This document shows, in pieces, positions 10,317-18,670 of a stretch of DNA of 64,000 nucleotides. Position numbers and translations under genes: made by a program. This DNA comes from Sphingomonas sp. 7/4-4 (GTDB lineage: Bacteria; Pseudomonadota; Alphaproteobacteria; Sphingomonadales; Sphingomonadaceae): NCBI RefSeq assembly GCF_027941955.1, contig NZ_CP115960.1, positions 4,220,001 to 4,284,000 of the forward strand, in the 5' to 3' direction. The first letter of the stretch is position 1. Each line of letters starts with the position of its first letter. The notes beneath the pieces are model-generated. The model worked only from the letters and a program-made list of their open reading frames with translations, searched no databases and was not told where the DNA came from.

Positions 10317-10337
10317 CGCGCCTTCGTCTCCGATAAA

Positions 10338-10350
10338 CTTGTCTTACAGG
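10338..10350. promoter_or_regulatory. Operator copy, regulon A
   Basis: CTTGTCTTACAGG, a near match to the palindrome CCTGTAnTACAGG seen at 11318 and 26874. It lies between the enolase-type gene and the GntR regulator, upstream of the enolase-type gene. Confidence 0.5.
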
Positions 10351-10464
10351 ATAGGGCGGCTACATCCGGGTCACAACATCAAAATTAGGGGAGGACGGAG
10401 TGGGCGCGTCGCCATTGCTGCTGGCTAATGCGCGGGGGTGACGGCAGGAAATACGAGGTCAGAT

Positions 10465-11205
10465 CTAATCGGCCGGCCCATCGTCAACGATCGGGCCGAG
10501 GATCGCGTTGATCGCGTCGTCGAAATGCTGCTCCATCGCTTGCGCAGCCCGGCTCGGATCCTTGTCGATCACTGCCTTGGTGATTTCGACGTGCAGGTCC
10601 TGGACGCGCTGGAGCTTGGGCGTGGCCGCCCAACGTTCGAGCCCCTCGAGCATCGACGCCTGGATCAGCTGGCGGAACGCCTCGATCAGCAGGGGATAAA
10701 GCGGGTTGCCGGTCGCCTTGGCCAAAGTCATGTGCAGCCGCATGTCGAGCTCGGCGTAACGATCGGCATCGCCGAGCAGCCCGGCCATCTCGTCGATGAT
10801 CGCCTGAAGCGCCGCGGCGTCCGCATCGGTCCGGCGCGATGCGGCGAGAGCGACCATCGTGATCTCGATCCCGCGACGCATTTCGAGAATGTCGGGCGCT
10901 CCGGCCTGGCCGATCAGGACGGCATTCTCGATCACGCGCGAGATCATCTCACCGTCGACCGAGACGATCGTCGCCCGCTTGCCGACCGCCATCTCGACCA
11001 GACCGGTCGCGGCCAGCGCGCGCATTGCTTCGCGGACCACCGGGCGGCTGACGCCCAGCGTCGTGCTGATCGCAGTCTCGCTCGGCAATTTCGATCCGGG
11101 GCGCAGGCGCTGGGTCGCCACGTGATCGCGGAGATATTCGATCACGAGATCGACCAGCCCGCTTTTCGAAGCAATGATCACGGGTTCATTCGCGATTGCC
11201 GGCAA
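10465..11205 (-). CDS. FadR-type GntR transcriptional regulator
   Basis: A 246-residue regulator: N-terminal winged helix (LRPGSKLPSETAISTTLGVSRPVVREAMRALAATGLV) and a helical FCD effector domain (LEMRRGIEITMVALAA, ELDMRLHMTLAKATGNPL, HVEITKAVIDKDPSRAAQAMEQHF). Translation probably begins at the TTG at 11205, since a GGGGAGAG ribosome site lies five bases before it and the nearby ATG is out of frame and soon stops. Surrounding uronate genes make it the likely uronate-responsive repressor binding CCTGTAnTACAGG. Confidence 0.88.
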   Translation of the reverse strand: MPAIANEPVIIASKSGLVDLVIEYLRDHVATQRLRPGSKLPSETAISTTLGVSRPVVREAMRALAATGLVEMAVGKRATIVSVDGEMISRVIENAVLIGQAGAPDILEMRRGIEITMVALAASRRTDADAAALQAIIDEMAGLLGDADRYAELDMRLHMTLAKATGNPLYPLLIEAFRQLIQASMLEGLERWAATPKLQRVQDLHVEITKAVIDKDPSRAAQAMEQHFDDAINAILGPIVDDGPAD

Positions 11206-11238
11206 ATCATCTCTCCCCAGAGCGCGCCGTGTGCCCAG

Positions 11239-11250
11239 CCTGTCTTACCG
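11239..11250. promoter_or_regulatory. Degenerate operator copy, regulon A
   Basis: CCTGTCTTACCG, one arm conserved, upstream of the GntR gene and consistent with autoregulation. Confidence 0.4.
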
Positions 11251-11317
11251 CATTTAGCAGCGGCTCGACGCGCGGAAAGCAAAAACTGGCTTGCCTTGCC
11301 ACTTCAAATGCTCCAAA

Positions 11318-11330
11318 CCTGTAATACAGG
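11318..11330. promoter_or_regulatory. Operator, regulon A (perfect palindrome)
   Basis: CCTGTAATACAGG, a perfect 6-1-6 palindrome, 51 bases before the start of the transporter gene. The TGTAnTACA core fits a FadR/GntR-type site. Confidence 0.7.
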
Positions 11331-11380
11331 ATGGCAAACGCGTCGTGCGGAAATTGCGGTCCCGGAGAGGAAGCGACCCC

Positions 11381-12680
11381 ATGACCCCCATCGTCAGCGC
11401 GCCCGCCGCGACGGTTACGGCGCCGGTCGCTAAACCCGTCGGTCGCTATCGCTGGGTAGTGGTGGCCTTGCTCTTCGCATCGACCACGATCTGCTACGTG
11501 GACCGCCAGATCTTCGGGCTGCTGAAGCCCACGCTCGACGCCGAACTCGGCTGGTCCGAGACCGAATATGGCGACATCGTCGCGGTCTTCTCGCTGATGT
11601 ACGCCTTCGGCTATCTGTTCGGCGGGCGGATGATGGACCTGATCGGCGTGCGGCGCGGGCTCGGCCTGGCAGTCGCCGGGTGGAGCGTCAGCGCGGCATT
11701 GCACGGACTGATGTCGAGCGTGATCGGCTTCAAGTTCGCGCGCGGCGCGCTCGGCCTCGCCGAGGGCGGCAATTTTCCGGCGTCGATTAAGGCGGTGCGC
11801 GAATGGTTTCCCGCCAAAGAACGCGCCTTCGCGACCGGATTGTTCAACGCCGGCAGCAATATCGGTGCGATCGTCACGCCGATCTCGCTGCCGTTCGTCG
11901 TGGCGGCGGTCGGCTGGCGCGCAGCGTTCCTGATCGCCGGCGCGCTCGGACTGATCTGGCTGGTGCTCTGGCTTTACTTCTACGAGGCGCCCGAACGGCA
12001 GCGCCGTGCCTCGGCCGAGGAGCTTGCCTATATCCGCAGCGACGGTGCGCCGAGCCCTGAACGCGCGCCATGGCTGTCGCTGTTCCGCTATCGCGGCACC
12101 TGCGCCTATGCTTTGGGCATGCTGCTGACCAGCCCGGTCTGGTGGTTCTACCTCAACTGGGTGCCCGGCTTCCTCCACACCCGCTTCGGCATGAACATGA
12201 TGGCGTCGATCGCGCCGCTGGTGACGATCTATCTGGTTGCCGATGTCGGCAGCATCGCCGGCGGCTGGATCTCCTCGCGGCTGGTGCAAAGCGGAATGGC
12301 CGCGGTGCGTGCGCGGATCGTGGCGATGGCGTTCATGGCGGCGTGCACCGTGCCGGTGGCGTTCGTGTCCGGCGTGTCGAACATGTGGAGCGCAGTGCTG
12401 CTGATCGCGCTCGCGGCCGCCGGGCATCAAGGGCTGTCCGCCAATCTCTACACGATCGTATCGGATACGCTCCCCGCACGCGCCGTCAGCTCCGTCATCG
12501 GCATCGGCGGCTTCGCGGCCGGCATCTGCGGGATGTTCGTCGCGATGGCCGTGGGGCGCATCCTCGACGCGACAGGCGGCAATTACATGGTCCTCTTCAT
12601 CGGCGCGGGGTGTGCATACCCTCGCCGTATTGCTCATGGCGCTGATCCTGCGCCGCTCCTTCCGCATGGAAACCCGATGA
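11381..12680 (+). CDS. exuT: MFS hexuronate transporter, ExuT-like (one frameshift)
   Basis: A 12-helix major-facilitator protein of the anion:cation symporter group: RYRWVVVALLFASTTICYVDRQIFG at helix 1, a GGRMMDLIGVRRG loop and GLAEGGNFPASIKAVREWFP, all typical of ExuT-type uronate carriers. The start at 11381 follows a GAGAGG site. The last helix is shifted at the G run 12607-12610; removing one G gives a C-terminus ending RRSFRMETR and a stop that overlaps the next start as ATGA, total 432 residues. Without correction it reads straight into the RraA-like gene as a false fusion. It probably brings galacturonate or glucuronate into the cell. Confidence 0.85.
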
Positions 12681-13330
12681 CCGACGACGCGCTTTTCGAC
12701 CTGTTCCGATCCGAGCTGTACACCCCGGTGGTCGGGGACGTGCTCGATACGCTCGGGCTCGTTCACCAGTTCCTGCCGCAGCCGGTCCAGCCGATGCTGA
12801 CGGGCATGAAGCTGGTCGGCCGGGCGATGCCGGTGCTGATGATCGACGTCTATGGCATGCAGGCGCAGCCGTTCGGCAAGCTGACCGAGGCGCTCGATCA
12901 GCTCGAGCCTGGCGACGTCTACCTCGCCAGCGGCGGCGCGATGCGCTGCGCCTATTGGGGCGAGATATTGACCGCGACGGCGCGACGGCGCGGAGCGAAC
13001 GGCGCAGTGATCAACGGCTATCACCGCGATACCCCGCAGGTCCTCGAGCAGGACTGGCCGGTGTTCAGCCGCGGCCGATATGCGGCGGATTCGGGGGTGC
13101 GGACCAAGGTGATCGACTATCGCTGCCCGATTGAAGTGGGCCAGGTGACGATCCAGCCTGGCGATCTCGTGTTCGGCGATCTCGACGGCGTGCTGGTCAT
13201 CCCGCGTGCAATCGAGGTGGAAGTGGTCGAGCGCGCGCTGGAAAAGGCGCGTGGCGAGAAACTGGTGCGCCGGGCGATCGACGCCGGCATGTCGAGCACC
13301 CAAGCCTTCGCGAAATACGGCATCCTGTGA
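12677..13330 (+). CDS. RraA-like / HMG-aldolase-type protein
   Basis: A 217-residue protein of the RraA/4-hydroxy-4-methyl-2-oxoglutarate aldolase fold. The signature GANGAVINGYHRDTPQVLEQDWPVF contains the arginine-aspartate pair used by the aldolase branch, and VTIQPGDLVFGDLDGVLVIP is the usual late motif. Its start is taken at 12677, overlapping the transporter stop. In sugar-acid operons such proteins may act as aldolases or lactone/keto-acid isomerases; here it could complete the uronate path, since no KDG aldolase is in the window, but that is a guess. Confidence 0.78.
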   Translation: MTDDALFDLFRSELYTPVVGDVLDTLGLVHQFLPQPVQPMLTGMKLVGRAMPVLMIDVYGMQAQPFGKLTEALDQLEPGDVYLASGGAMRCAYWGEILTATARRRGANGAVINGYHRDTPQVLEQDWPVFSRGRYAADSGVRTKVIDYRCPIEVGQVTIQPGDLVFGDLDGVLVIPRAIEVEVVERALEKARGEKLVRRAIDAGMSSTQAFAKYGIL

Positions 13331-13647
13331 GCATCGCCTTCCAGATCCACGCGGCCGACAATGTCGCGACCTTGCTCGGCGATGCCGAGGATCGCGTATC
13401 GCTGCGCGGCGAAGCGGCGGGCGATGTCGTGTTGCTCCGGCCGATCGCACTGGGACATAAGGTCGCGGTCGCCGATATCGCGGCGGGCGCGGCGGTGGTG
13501 AAGTTCGGCATTCCGATCGGCACCGCCAGCACCGCAATCGCGCGCGGCGACTGGGTTCATCTGCACAATTGCACCAGCGGCTTCGACGAGCGCTCGGGCG
13601 ATTTCGACGTGATCACCGGCGCCGGGAAGGACATGCGCTATGACTGA
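13327..13647 (+). CDS. uxaA: Altronate dehydratase, small SAF-domain subunit
   Basis: A 106-residue SAF-domain protein corresponding to the N-terminal part of UxaA: VVLLRPIALGHKVAVADIAAGAAVVKFGIPIGTA and GDWVHLHNC are the family signatures. GTG start at 13327 overlaps the preceding stop, and its own stop lies inside the next gene. It works with the large subunit to dehydrate altronate to 2-keto-3-deoxygluconate in galacturonate breakdown. The enzyme being split into two genes is a known arrangement. Confidence 0.85.
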   Translation: MSIAFQIHAADNVATLLGDAEDRVSLRGEAAGDVVLLRPIALGHKVAVADIAAGAAVVKFGIPIGTASTAIARGDWVHLHNCTSGFDERSGDFDVITGAGKDMRYD

Positions 13648-14858
13648 GCCGTTCGATCGCAGCTGGACCGGCTGGCTGCGCCCCGACGGGCGCAAGGGCG
13701 TCCGCAATCTCGTGCTGGTGATCTACACCGTCCAGTGCGCCGCGCATGTCGCCCACGCCATCGCCGCGGGCGAGGACGACGTCCAGGTCATCGGCTTTCC
13801 GGGCTGCTACGACAATCAATATGCCATCCGGCTGGTGCTTTCGCTGGCGCGGCATCCGAATGTCGGCGCGGTGCTGTCGGTCGGGCTGGGGTGCGAATAT
13901 ACCCAGCCGGCGCGGATCGCCGAGGCGGTGGAGAGGAGCGGGCGCCCGGCCGACGCCTTCTTCATTCAGGATGTCGGCGGCACGCGCTCGTCGACCGAAA
14001 AGGGCAAGGCGATCGTGCGGGGCTTGCGCGATCGTATCCACCGCGAGACACCGCGGGTGCCGATGGGGTTCGCCGATCTGATCCTCGGTGCCGAGTGCGG
14101 CGGATCGGACGGGACCAGCGGGCTGGTCGGCAATCCAGCGGTGGGGCGGCTGTTCGATCGCGTCGTCGACGCCGGCGGCTCGGCGATCTGCGAGGAGATC
14201 GTCGAGATGATCGGCCTGCGCGAAATCATCCTCGCCCGCGCCGCCGACGATCGCGCCCGCGGCGAGCTGGAGGCTGCCTATGCCAAGGCCGAGCGTTACT
14301 GCCGGGAAGTGCGGCAATATTCGGTGTCGCCGGGCAATTTCGCCGGCGGGCTAACGACGATCGAGGAAAAGAGCATGGGCGCCTTCGCCAAGAGCGGATC
14401 GCGCCCGCTGCAGGGCGTGATCAAGGTCGGCGAGACCCCGCCCTGGCCGGGCATGTGGGTAATGGATTCAGTGCCCGACGATCACTTCATGCAATTCGGC
14501 TACACCAATCCCAACGACACCGAGGGGATCATGGACCTGATCTCGGGGGCAGCCAGATCGTCTTGTTCATCACCGGGCGGGGCAGCGTAATCGGATCGCC
14601 GGTGTCGCCGCTGATCAAGGTGACCGGCAACAGCCGCACGTTCAGCCGGATGCACGAGGACATGGATTTCGACGCCGGCCGGGTGCTGGCGGGCGAGATG
14701 ACGCTCGATCAATGCGCCGACGAGCTCGGCACGATGGTCGCCGACGTCGCTGCCGGCACGCCGAGCAAGCCGGAAGCATTGGGGCACAGGGAGTATTTCG
14801 TGATGTACAAGCACCAGGACACGCCGGATCTCGATCGGGGTGCCGCAGTGCCGCTTGA
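13640..14858 (+). CDS. uxaA: Altronate dehydratase, large catalytic subunit (frameshift)
   Basis: About 405 residues matching the C-terminal part of UxaA: WLRPDGRKGVRNLVLVIYTVQC, the cysteine motif GFPGCYDNQYA, LGAECGGSDGTSG, and after the break IVLFITGRGSVIGSPVSPLIKVTGN. The frame changes at the G run 14545-14549; one extra G restores SGGSQIV. After that, the frame runs without a stop into the SDR. A second possible indel in GGGG at 14837-14840 would give a stop at 14856-14858, inside the start of the SDR; so the end given is an estimate. Start overlaps the small subunit by 8 bases. Confidence 0.8.
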
Positions 14859-15618
14859 TCCCGCATCGGCATTCCGCCTCGACGGCGAAGTCGCACTGAT
14901 CACCGGCGGCGGATCCGGGCTGGGCCTCGGCATGGCGCGCGCGATGCACGGCGCCGGCGCGCAGGTCGTGCTGGTCGGGCGCCGGGCGGACATGATCGAG
15001 AGCGCGGCGGAGGAGCTGGGCGAAGGCGCATTCTGGGAAGTCGCCGACGTCACGGCCTATGACAGCATTCCCGCGCTCATCGAGCGGATCCGCGAACGGG
15101 TCGGGCCGATCTCGATCCTCGCCAACAATGCCGGGCACAATTTCAAGAAATTGGCGGTCGACACCAGCGTCGAGGAATTCAGCGGCATGCTCGACACGCA
15201 CGTGCTCGCCGCGCACAATCTGACGCGGCTGGTGCTGCCGGGGATGCTCGAGGCTGGGCATGGCAGCATCCTGTTCACTGCGTCGATGACCTCGCTGCTC
15301 GGCATGCCGGGCGTGATCGCCTATTCGGCGGCAAAATCAGCCTATGTCGGCATGGTCCGCGCGCTGTCGGTCGAAGTCGCGGGGCAGGGCGTGCGGGTGA
15401 ACGCGATCGCGCCCGGCTGGATCGAATCACCGATGTTGCGCAAGGCGCTCGACGGCGATCCCGCGCGTTCGTCGCGCATCCTCCAGCGCACCCCGATGGC
15501 ACGCTTCGGCGAAGCCGAGGATATCGGCCTCGCCGCGGTCTATCTCTGCTCGCCCGCCGCAAAGTTCGTCACCGGTGTCTTGCTGCCGATCGACGGCGGC
15601 GCATCCCAGGGATTCTAA
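14848..15618 (+). CDS. SDR-family oxidoreductase, candidate tagaturonate/fructuronate reductase
   Basis: A classical 256-residue short-chain dehydrogenase: TGGGSGLG nucleotide site, NNAG at NAGHNF, catalytic SMTSLLG-YSAAK (Ser, Tyr-x3-Lys) and IAPGWIES. The GTG at 14848 gives normal SDR length and is the preferred start, but the frame is open back into UxaA, so a natural fusion cannot be excluded. The operon contains isomerase and dehydratase of the uronate route but no UxaB/UxuB-type reductase, so this SDR may supply that step. Confidence 0.75.
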   Translation: MPLDPASAFRLDGEVALITGGGSGLGLGMARAMHGAGAQVVLVGRRADMIESAAEELGEGAFWEVADVTAYDSIPALIERIRERVGPISILANNAGHNFKKLAVDTSVEEFSGMLDTHVLAAHNLTRLVLPGMLEAGHGSILFTASMTSLLGMPGVIAYSAAKSAYVGMVRALSVEVAGQGVRVNAIAPGWIESPMLRKALDGDPARSSRILQRTPMARFGEAEDIGLAAVYLCSPAAKFVTGVLLPIDGGASQGF

Positions 15619-15623
15619 CAATC

Positions 15624-17048
15624 ATGACCACCGAAGCGCCCTTGGCGCCGCATCCCGATCGCCTGCTTCCCGCCGATCCCGAGACCCGCGCGATCGCTCG
15701 CGAACTCTATCGCTCGGTCAAGGATCTGCCGATCATCAGCCCGCACGGGCACACCGATCCGTCATGGTTCGCCGAGAACCAGCCGTTTCCGGATCCCGCG
15801 TCGCTGTTCATCATCCCCGATCACTACATCTTCCGGATGCTCTACAGCCAAGGCGTGCCGCTCGAAGAACTGGGCGTGCCGCGGATCGACGGCGGCTGGA
15901 CCGAGACCGACATGCGGAAGATCTGGCGCCGCTTCGCCGAGAATTTCCATTTGCTGCGCGGCACGCCCAGCCGGATGTGGCTCGATTATGCGTTCCACGA
16001 GATACTCGGGATCACCGAACGACTGTCGCCGACCAATGCCGACCGGATCTACGACCAGATCGACGTCCAGCTGAAGCGGCCCGAATTCCTGCCGCGGGCC
16101 TTGTTCGAGCGGTTCGGGATCGAGGCGATCGCGACCACCGAGAATCCGCTCGACGATTTGCGCCATCACAAGGCGATCAAGGCGAGCGGCTGGAGCGGCC
16201 GGGTGATGACTGCGTTCCGCCCCGACAATGTCACCGATCCCGAGCATCCGCGCTTTCGCGAGGATCTGCCCGAACTCGGCCGGATCACCGGCGAGGATGT
16301 CGGGACCTGGGAAGGCTATCTCGCGGCATTGCGCCAGCGGCGGCGTTATTTCATCGAGCATGGCGGCGCGACTTCGACCGATCACGGCCACCCGACCGCA
16401 CACACCGAGAATTTGCCGCAGGAAGAGGCCGCCGTGCTCTACAGCCGTGTCGTCTCGGGCACGGTCAGTGCCGGGGAAGCCGAGCGGTTCCGCGGGCAGA
16501 TGCTGACCGAAATGGCGCGGATGAGCCTGGACGACGGGCTGGTGATGCAGATCCACCCGGGCGCGCTGCGCAGCCAGAATCCCGCGGTCACCGGCACTTT
16601 CGGCGAGGCCAAGGGCGACGACTGGCCGTCGCCGACCGAATATGTCCGCGCGCTCAAGCCGCTGCTCAACGCCTATGGCAACGAACGCGACCTGACCATC
16701 ATCCTCTTCACGCTCGACGAAAGCACCTATGCCCGCGAGATCGCGCCGCTCGCCGGCCATTATCCCGCGCTCCGGATCGGGCCGGCCTGGTGGTTCCATG
16801 ACAGCCCCGAGGGGATGATGCGCTTCCGCGAGCAGGTCACCGAGACCGGCGGCTTCTACAACACCGTCGGCTTCAACGACGACACCCGGGCATTCTTCTC
16901 GATCCCCGCGCGGCACGATCTGAGCCGCCGCGTCGATTGTGCGTTCCTCGCCCGGCTGGTCGCCGAACATCGCCTGGAGCGCGACGAGGCGTTCGCAGTG
17001 GCAAAGGACCTTGCGTATAATCTGGTGAAGGCGGCGTATCGGCTGTGA
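15624..17048 (+). CDS. uxaC: Uronate isomerase (glucuronate/galacturonate isomerase)
   Basis: A 474-residue amidohydrolase-fold uronate isomerase. Signatures are SPHGHTDPSWF near residue 43 (metal and substrate site), TTENPLDDL, the DHGHPTAHTE motif and QIHPGALR. It interconverts glucuronate with fructuronate and galacturonate with tagaturonate in the cytoplasm. Length is normal for the family. It lies five bases after the SDR stop, in the same operon as altronate dehydratase. Confidence 0.93.
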   Translation: MTTEAPLAPHPDRLLPADPETRAIARELYRSVKDLPIISPHGHTDPSWFAENQPFPDPASLFIIPDHYIFRMLYSQGVPLEELGVPRIDGGWTETDMRKIWRRFAENFHLLRGTPSRMWLDYAFHEILGITERLSPTNADRIYDQIDVQLKRPEFLPRALFERFGIEAIATTENPLDDLRHHKAIKASGWSGRVMTAFRPDNVTDPEHPRFREDLPELGRITGEDVGTWEGYLAALRQRRRYFIEHGGATSTDHGHPTAHTENLPQEEAAVLYSRVVSGTVSAGEAERFRGQMLTEMARMSLDDGLVMQIHPGALRSQNPAVTGTFGEAKGDDWPSPTEYVRALKPLLNAYGNERDLTIILFTLDESTYAREIAPLAGHYPALRIGPAWWFHDSPEGMMRFREQVTETGGFYNTVGFNDDTRAFFSIPARHDLSRRVDCAFLARLVAEHRLERDEAFAVAKDLAYNLVKAAYRL

Positions 17049-17057
17049 AGGCTGACA

Positions 17058-17175
17058 ATCCTCCCCCGCCAGGGGGAGGTGGCGCCGAAGGCGACGGAGG
17101 GGAGGACTCCCGACAGAAGTTGCTGCCGTCCTCCCCTCCGTCAGCTGCGCTGACACCTCCCCTTGCGGGGAGGAT
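17058..17175. repeat. REP-like palindromic intergenic element
   Basis: Nested inverted repeats fill the gap between convergent genes: outer arms ATCCTCCCC (17058-17066) and GGGGAGGAT (17167-17175), inner perfect 12-bp arms CGGAGGGGAGGA (17095-17106) and TCCTCCCCTCCG (17129-17140). Elements of this kind are common between genes in sphingomonads and may also end transcription from both sides. Confidence 0.7.
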
Positions 17176-17179
17176 TACG

Positions 17180-18547
17180 TCAAGTCTCCACCACCACCGG
17201 CGCGCCGTTCACCCGGACATTCTCCAGCTTCAGCCCCGGCACGCCTTTGGCGATCAGCTTCATCCGTTTCGGGTCGGTCAGCGTCACGTCCACATCGCGC
17301 AGCGTGAAGTTGGAGACCGCCGTCGTCGCATTGCCGCTGATGTTGCCGAAGCCGCGCGTCGTGCCCTTCACATCCTCTATGACAATGTCGCGGATGATCC
17401 CGCCCGGCGGCTTGCCCGGCACCTTGGTGCCATGGGTCAGGCGGGCGTTGACGATCAGCCCGATCGCGGGATCATCGGCACCGAAATTGGGCTTGTTGTA
17501 GCCGTAGAATATTTCCCCGCGGTGCCAGAAGCTGACCGGCTGCGGCGCTTCCTGTAGGCGCACGCCGCGGACGTGGAGCCGCTCATAGACCTGGCCCGGC
17601 GTGTCGGGGCGGATCTTGAAGCGGATGGTGGGGATGTCGCCGACATTGACGATCCGCTCGACCTTGATGTCGCGCATCACCGTGCCGTTGCTGCCGAAGG
17701 TGACGCAGCCCAGGCCATATTCGAAGATGCAGTCGTGGATGTGGATGCGCTCGACCGGCGGCGCCTCGCTATAGGCCGCAGCACCCGGTCCCTGCGTGCC
17801 CTTCAGCGCGATGCAATCGTCGTCGACCGAGAAGCGGCAGCGGCGCACGGTGATGTCCTGGCAGCTGTCGAGGTCGATCGCGTCGCTGCTCGGCGCGCGA
17901 ATGACGTGCGGCACTTCGTACGAGCAATCCTCGATGATCGAACGGCGGCAGCGATACATGTGCAGGTTCCAGAACGCCGCATCCTTGAACGTGACGCCGC
18001 TGATCAGCACGTCGTCGCAGTCCTGGATGAAGGCGATCTGCGGGAAGGGATAATAGACTTTGGTCGTGCCGACATGCTCCTCGGGCGCGTTGAAGAACAT
18101 CCGCCAGAACGGATCGCCATTGCCGTCGAGCGTGCCCGGACCGGTGATACGCAGGCCGTGATTGCCGGTCGCGTTGATCAACGCCATGCGTAGCGCTTCC
18201 GGATAGGCTTCGCAGAAGCGGCGCAGCACCAGCGGATAGTCCGCGAGACTCGCCGATCCCTTGAGCACCGCGCCTTTGCTCAGCTCGAGGCCGACGCCGG
18301 GTTTGAGCACGATCGATCCGGTGAGGAAGACCCCGCGCGGCACGACGATCGCGCCGCCGCCCGCCGCGGCGCACGCGTCGATCGCCTTCTGGATCGCGAC
18401 GGTGTTCACCGTGACGCCGTCCGCCACTGCACCATGGCGGCGTATGTCGACCCGGCGTTTCGGCGCGGCGAGTGCAGGCAAAGCGGGCAATGCGCAGAGC
18501 AATGCGCCCGATGCCAATTGCAGCGCTTCGCGACGCGTCGGATCCAT
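17180..18547 (-). CDS. GH28-family secreted glycoside hydrolase (polygalacturonase-like)
   Basis: A 455-residue right-handed beta-helix enzyme with a Tat leader (TRREALQLASGALLCALPALPALA). The start at 18547 follows GGGAGAG; the upstream ATG at 18577 lacks a site. Pectate-lyase-superfamily N-terminus VDIRRHGAVADGVTVNT and the GH28 core DAIDLDSCQDITVRRC, SVDDDCIALKG, GLGCVTFGS and IRFKI are visible. The classical NTD is replaced by SSD and the GHG by GLG, so exo- or atypical specificity is likely. Two operator copies lie between it and the divergent TonB receptor. Confidence 0.85.
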   Translation of the reverse strand: MDPTRREALQLASGALLCALPALPALAAPKRRVDIRRHGAVADGVTVNTVAIQKAIDACAAAGGGAIVVPRGVFLTGSIVLKPGVGLELSKGAVLKGSASLADYPLVLRRFCEAYPEALRMALINATGNHGLRITGPGTLDGNGDPFWRMFFNAPEEHVGTTKVYYPFPQIAFIQDCDDVLISGVTFKDAAFWNLHMYRCRRSIIEDCSYEVPHVIRAPSSDAIDLDSCQDITVRRCRFSVDDDCIALKGTQGPGAAAYSEAPPVERIHIHDCIFEYGLGCVTFGSNGTVMRDIKVERIVNVGDIPTIRFKIRPDTPGQVYERLHVRGVRLQEAPQPVSFWHRGEIFYGYNKPNFGADDPAIGLIVNARLTHGTKVPGKPPGGIIRDIVIEDVKGTTRGFGNISGNATTAVSNFTLRDVDVTLTDPKRMKLIAKGVPGLKLENVRVNGAPVVVET

Positions 18548-18594
18548 ATTCCACTCTCCCTGCTGATGGCCCTGCACGGGGCAAATTTGTATGT

Positions 18595-18624
18595 TGTCTT
18601 ACAGGTTAATCTGTCTTACAGGTT
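18595..18624. promoter_or_regulatory. Tandem operator copies, regulon A
   Basis: Two direct copies of TGTCTTACAGGTT, at 18595-18607 and 18612-18624 (17-base spacing), in the promoter region between the GH28 gene and the TonB receptor. Their TTACAGG arm equals that of the palindromes at 11318 and 26874. Confidence 0.6.
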
Positions 18625-18670
18625 TGTCTACCGAGAACTTAAATCAAAACATATCGGGGAGGATTTCGGG

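Noticed and set aside
11291..13330. A natural fusion of the MFS transporter with the RraA-like protein
   Set aside because: Removing one G at 12607-12610 gives the missing last helix and a stop that overlaps the next start, so the fusion is an artefact of a base error.
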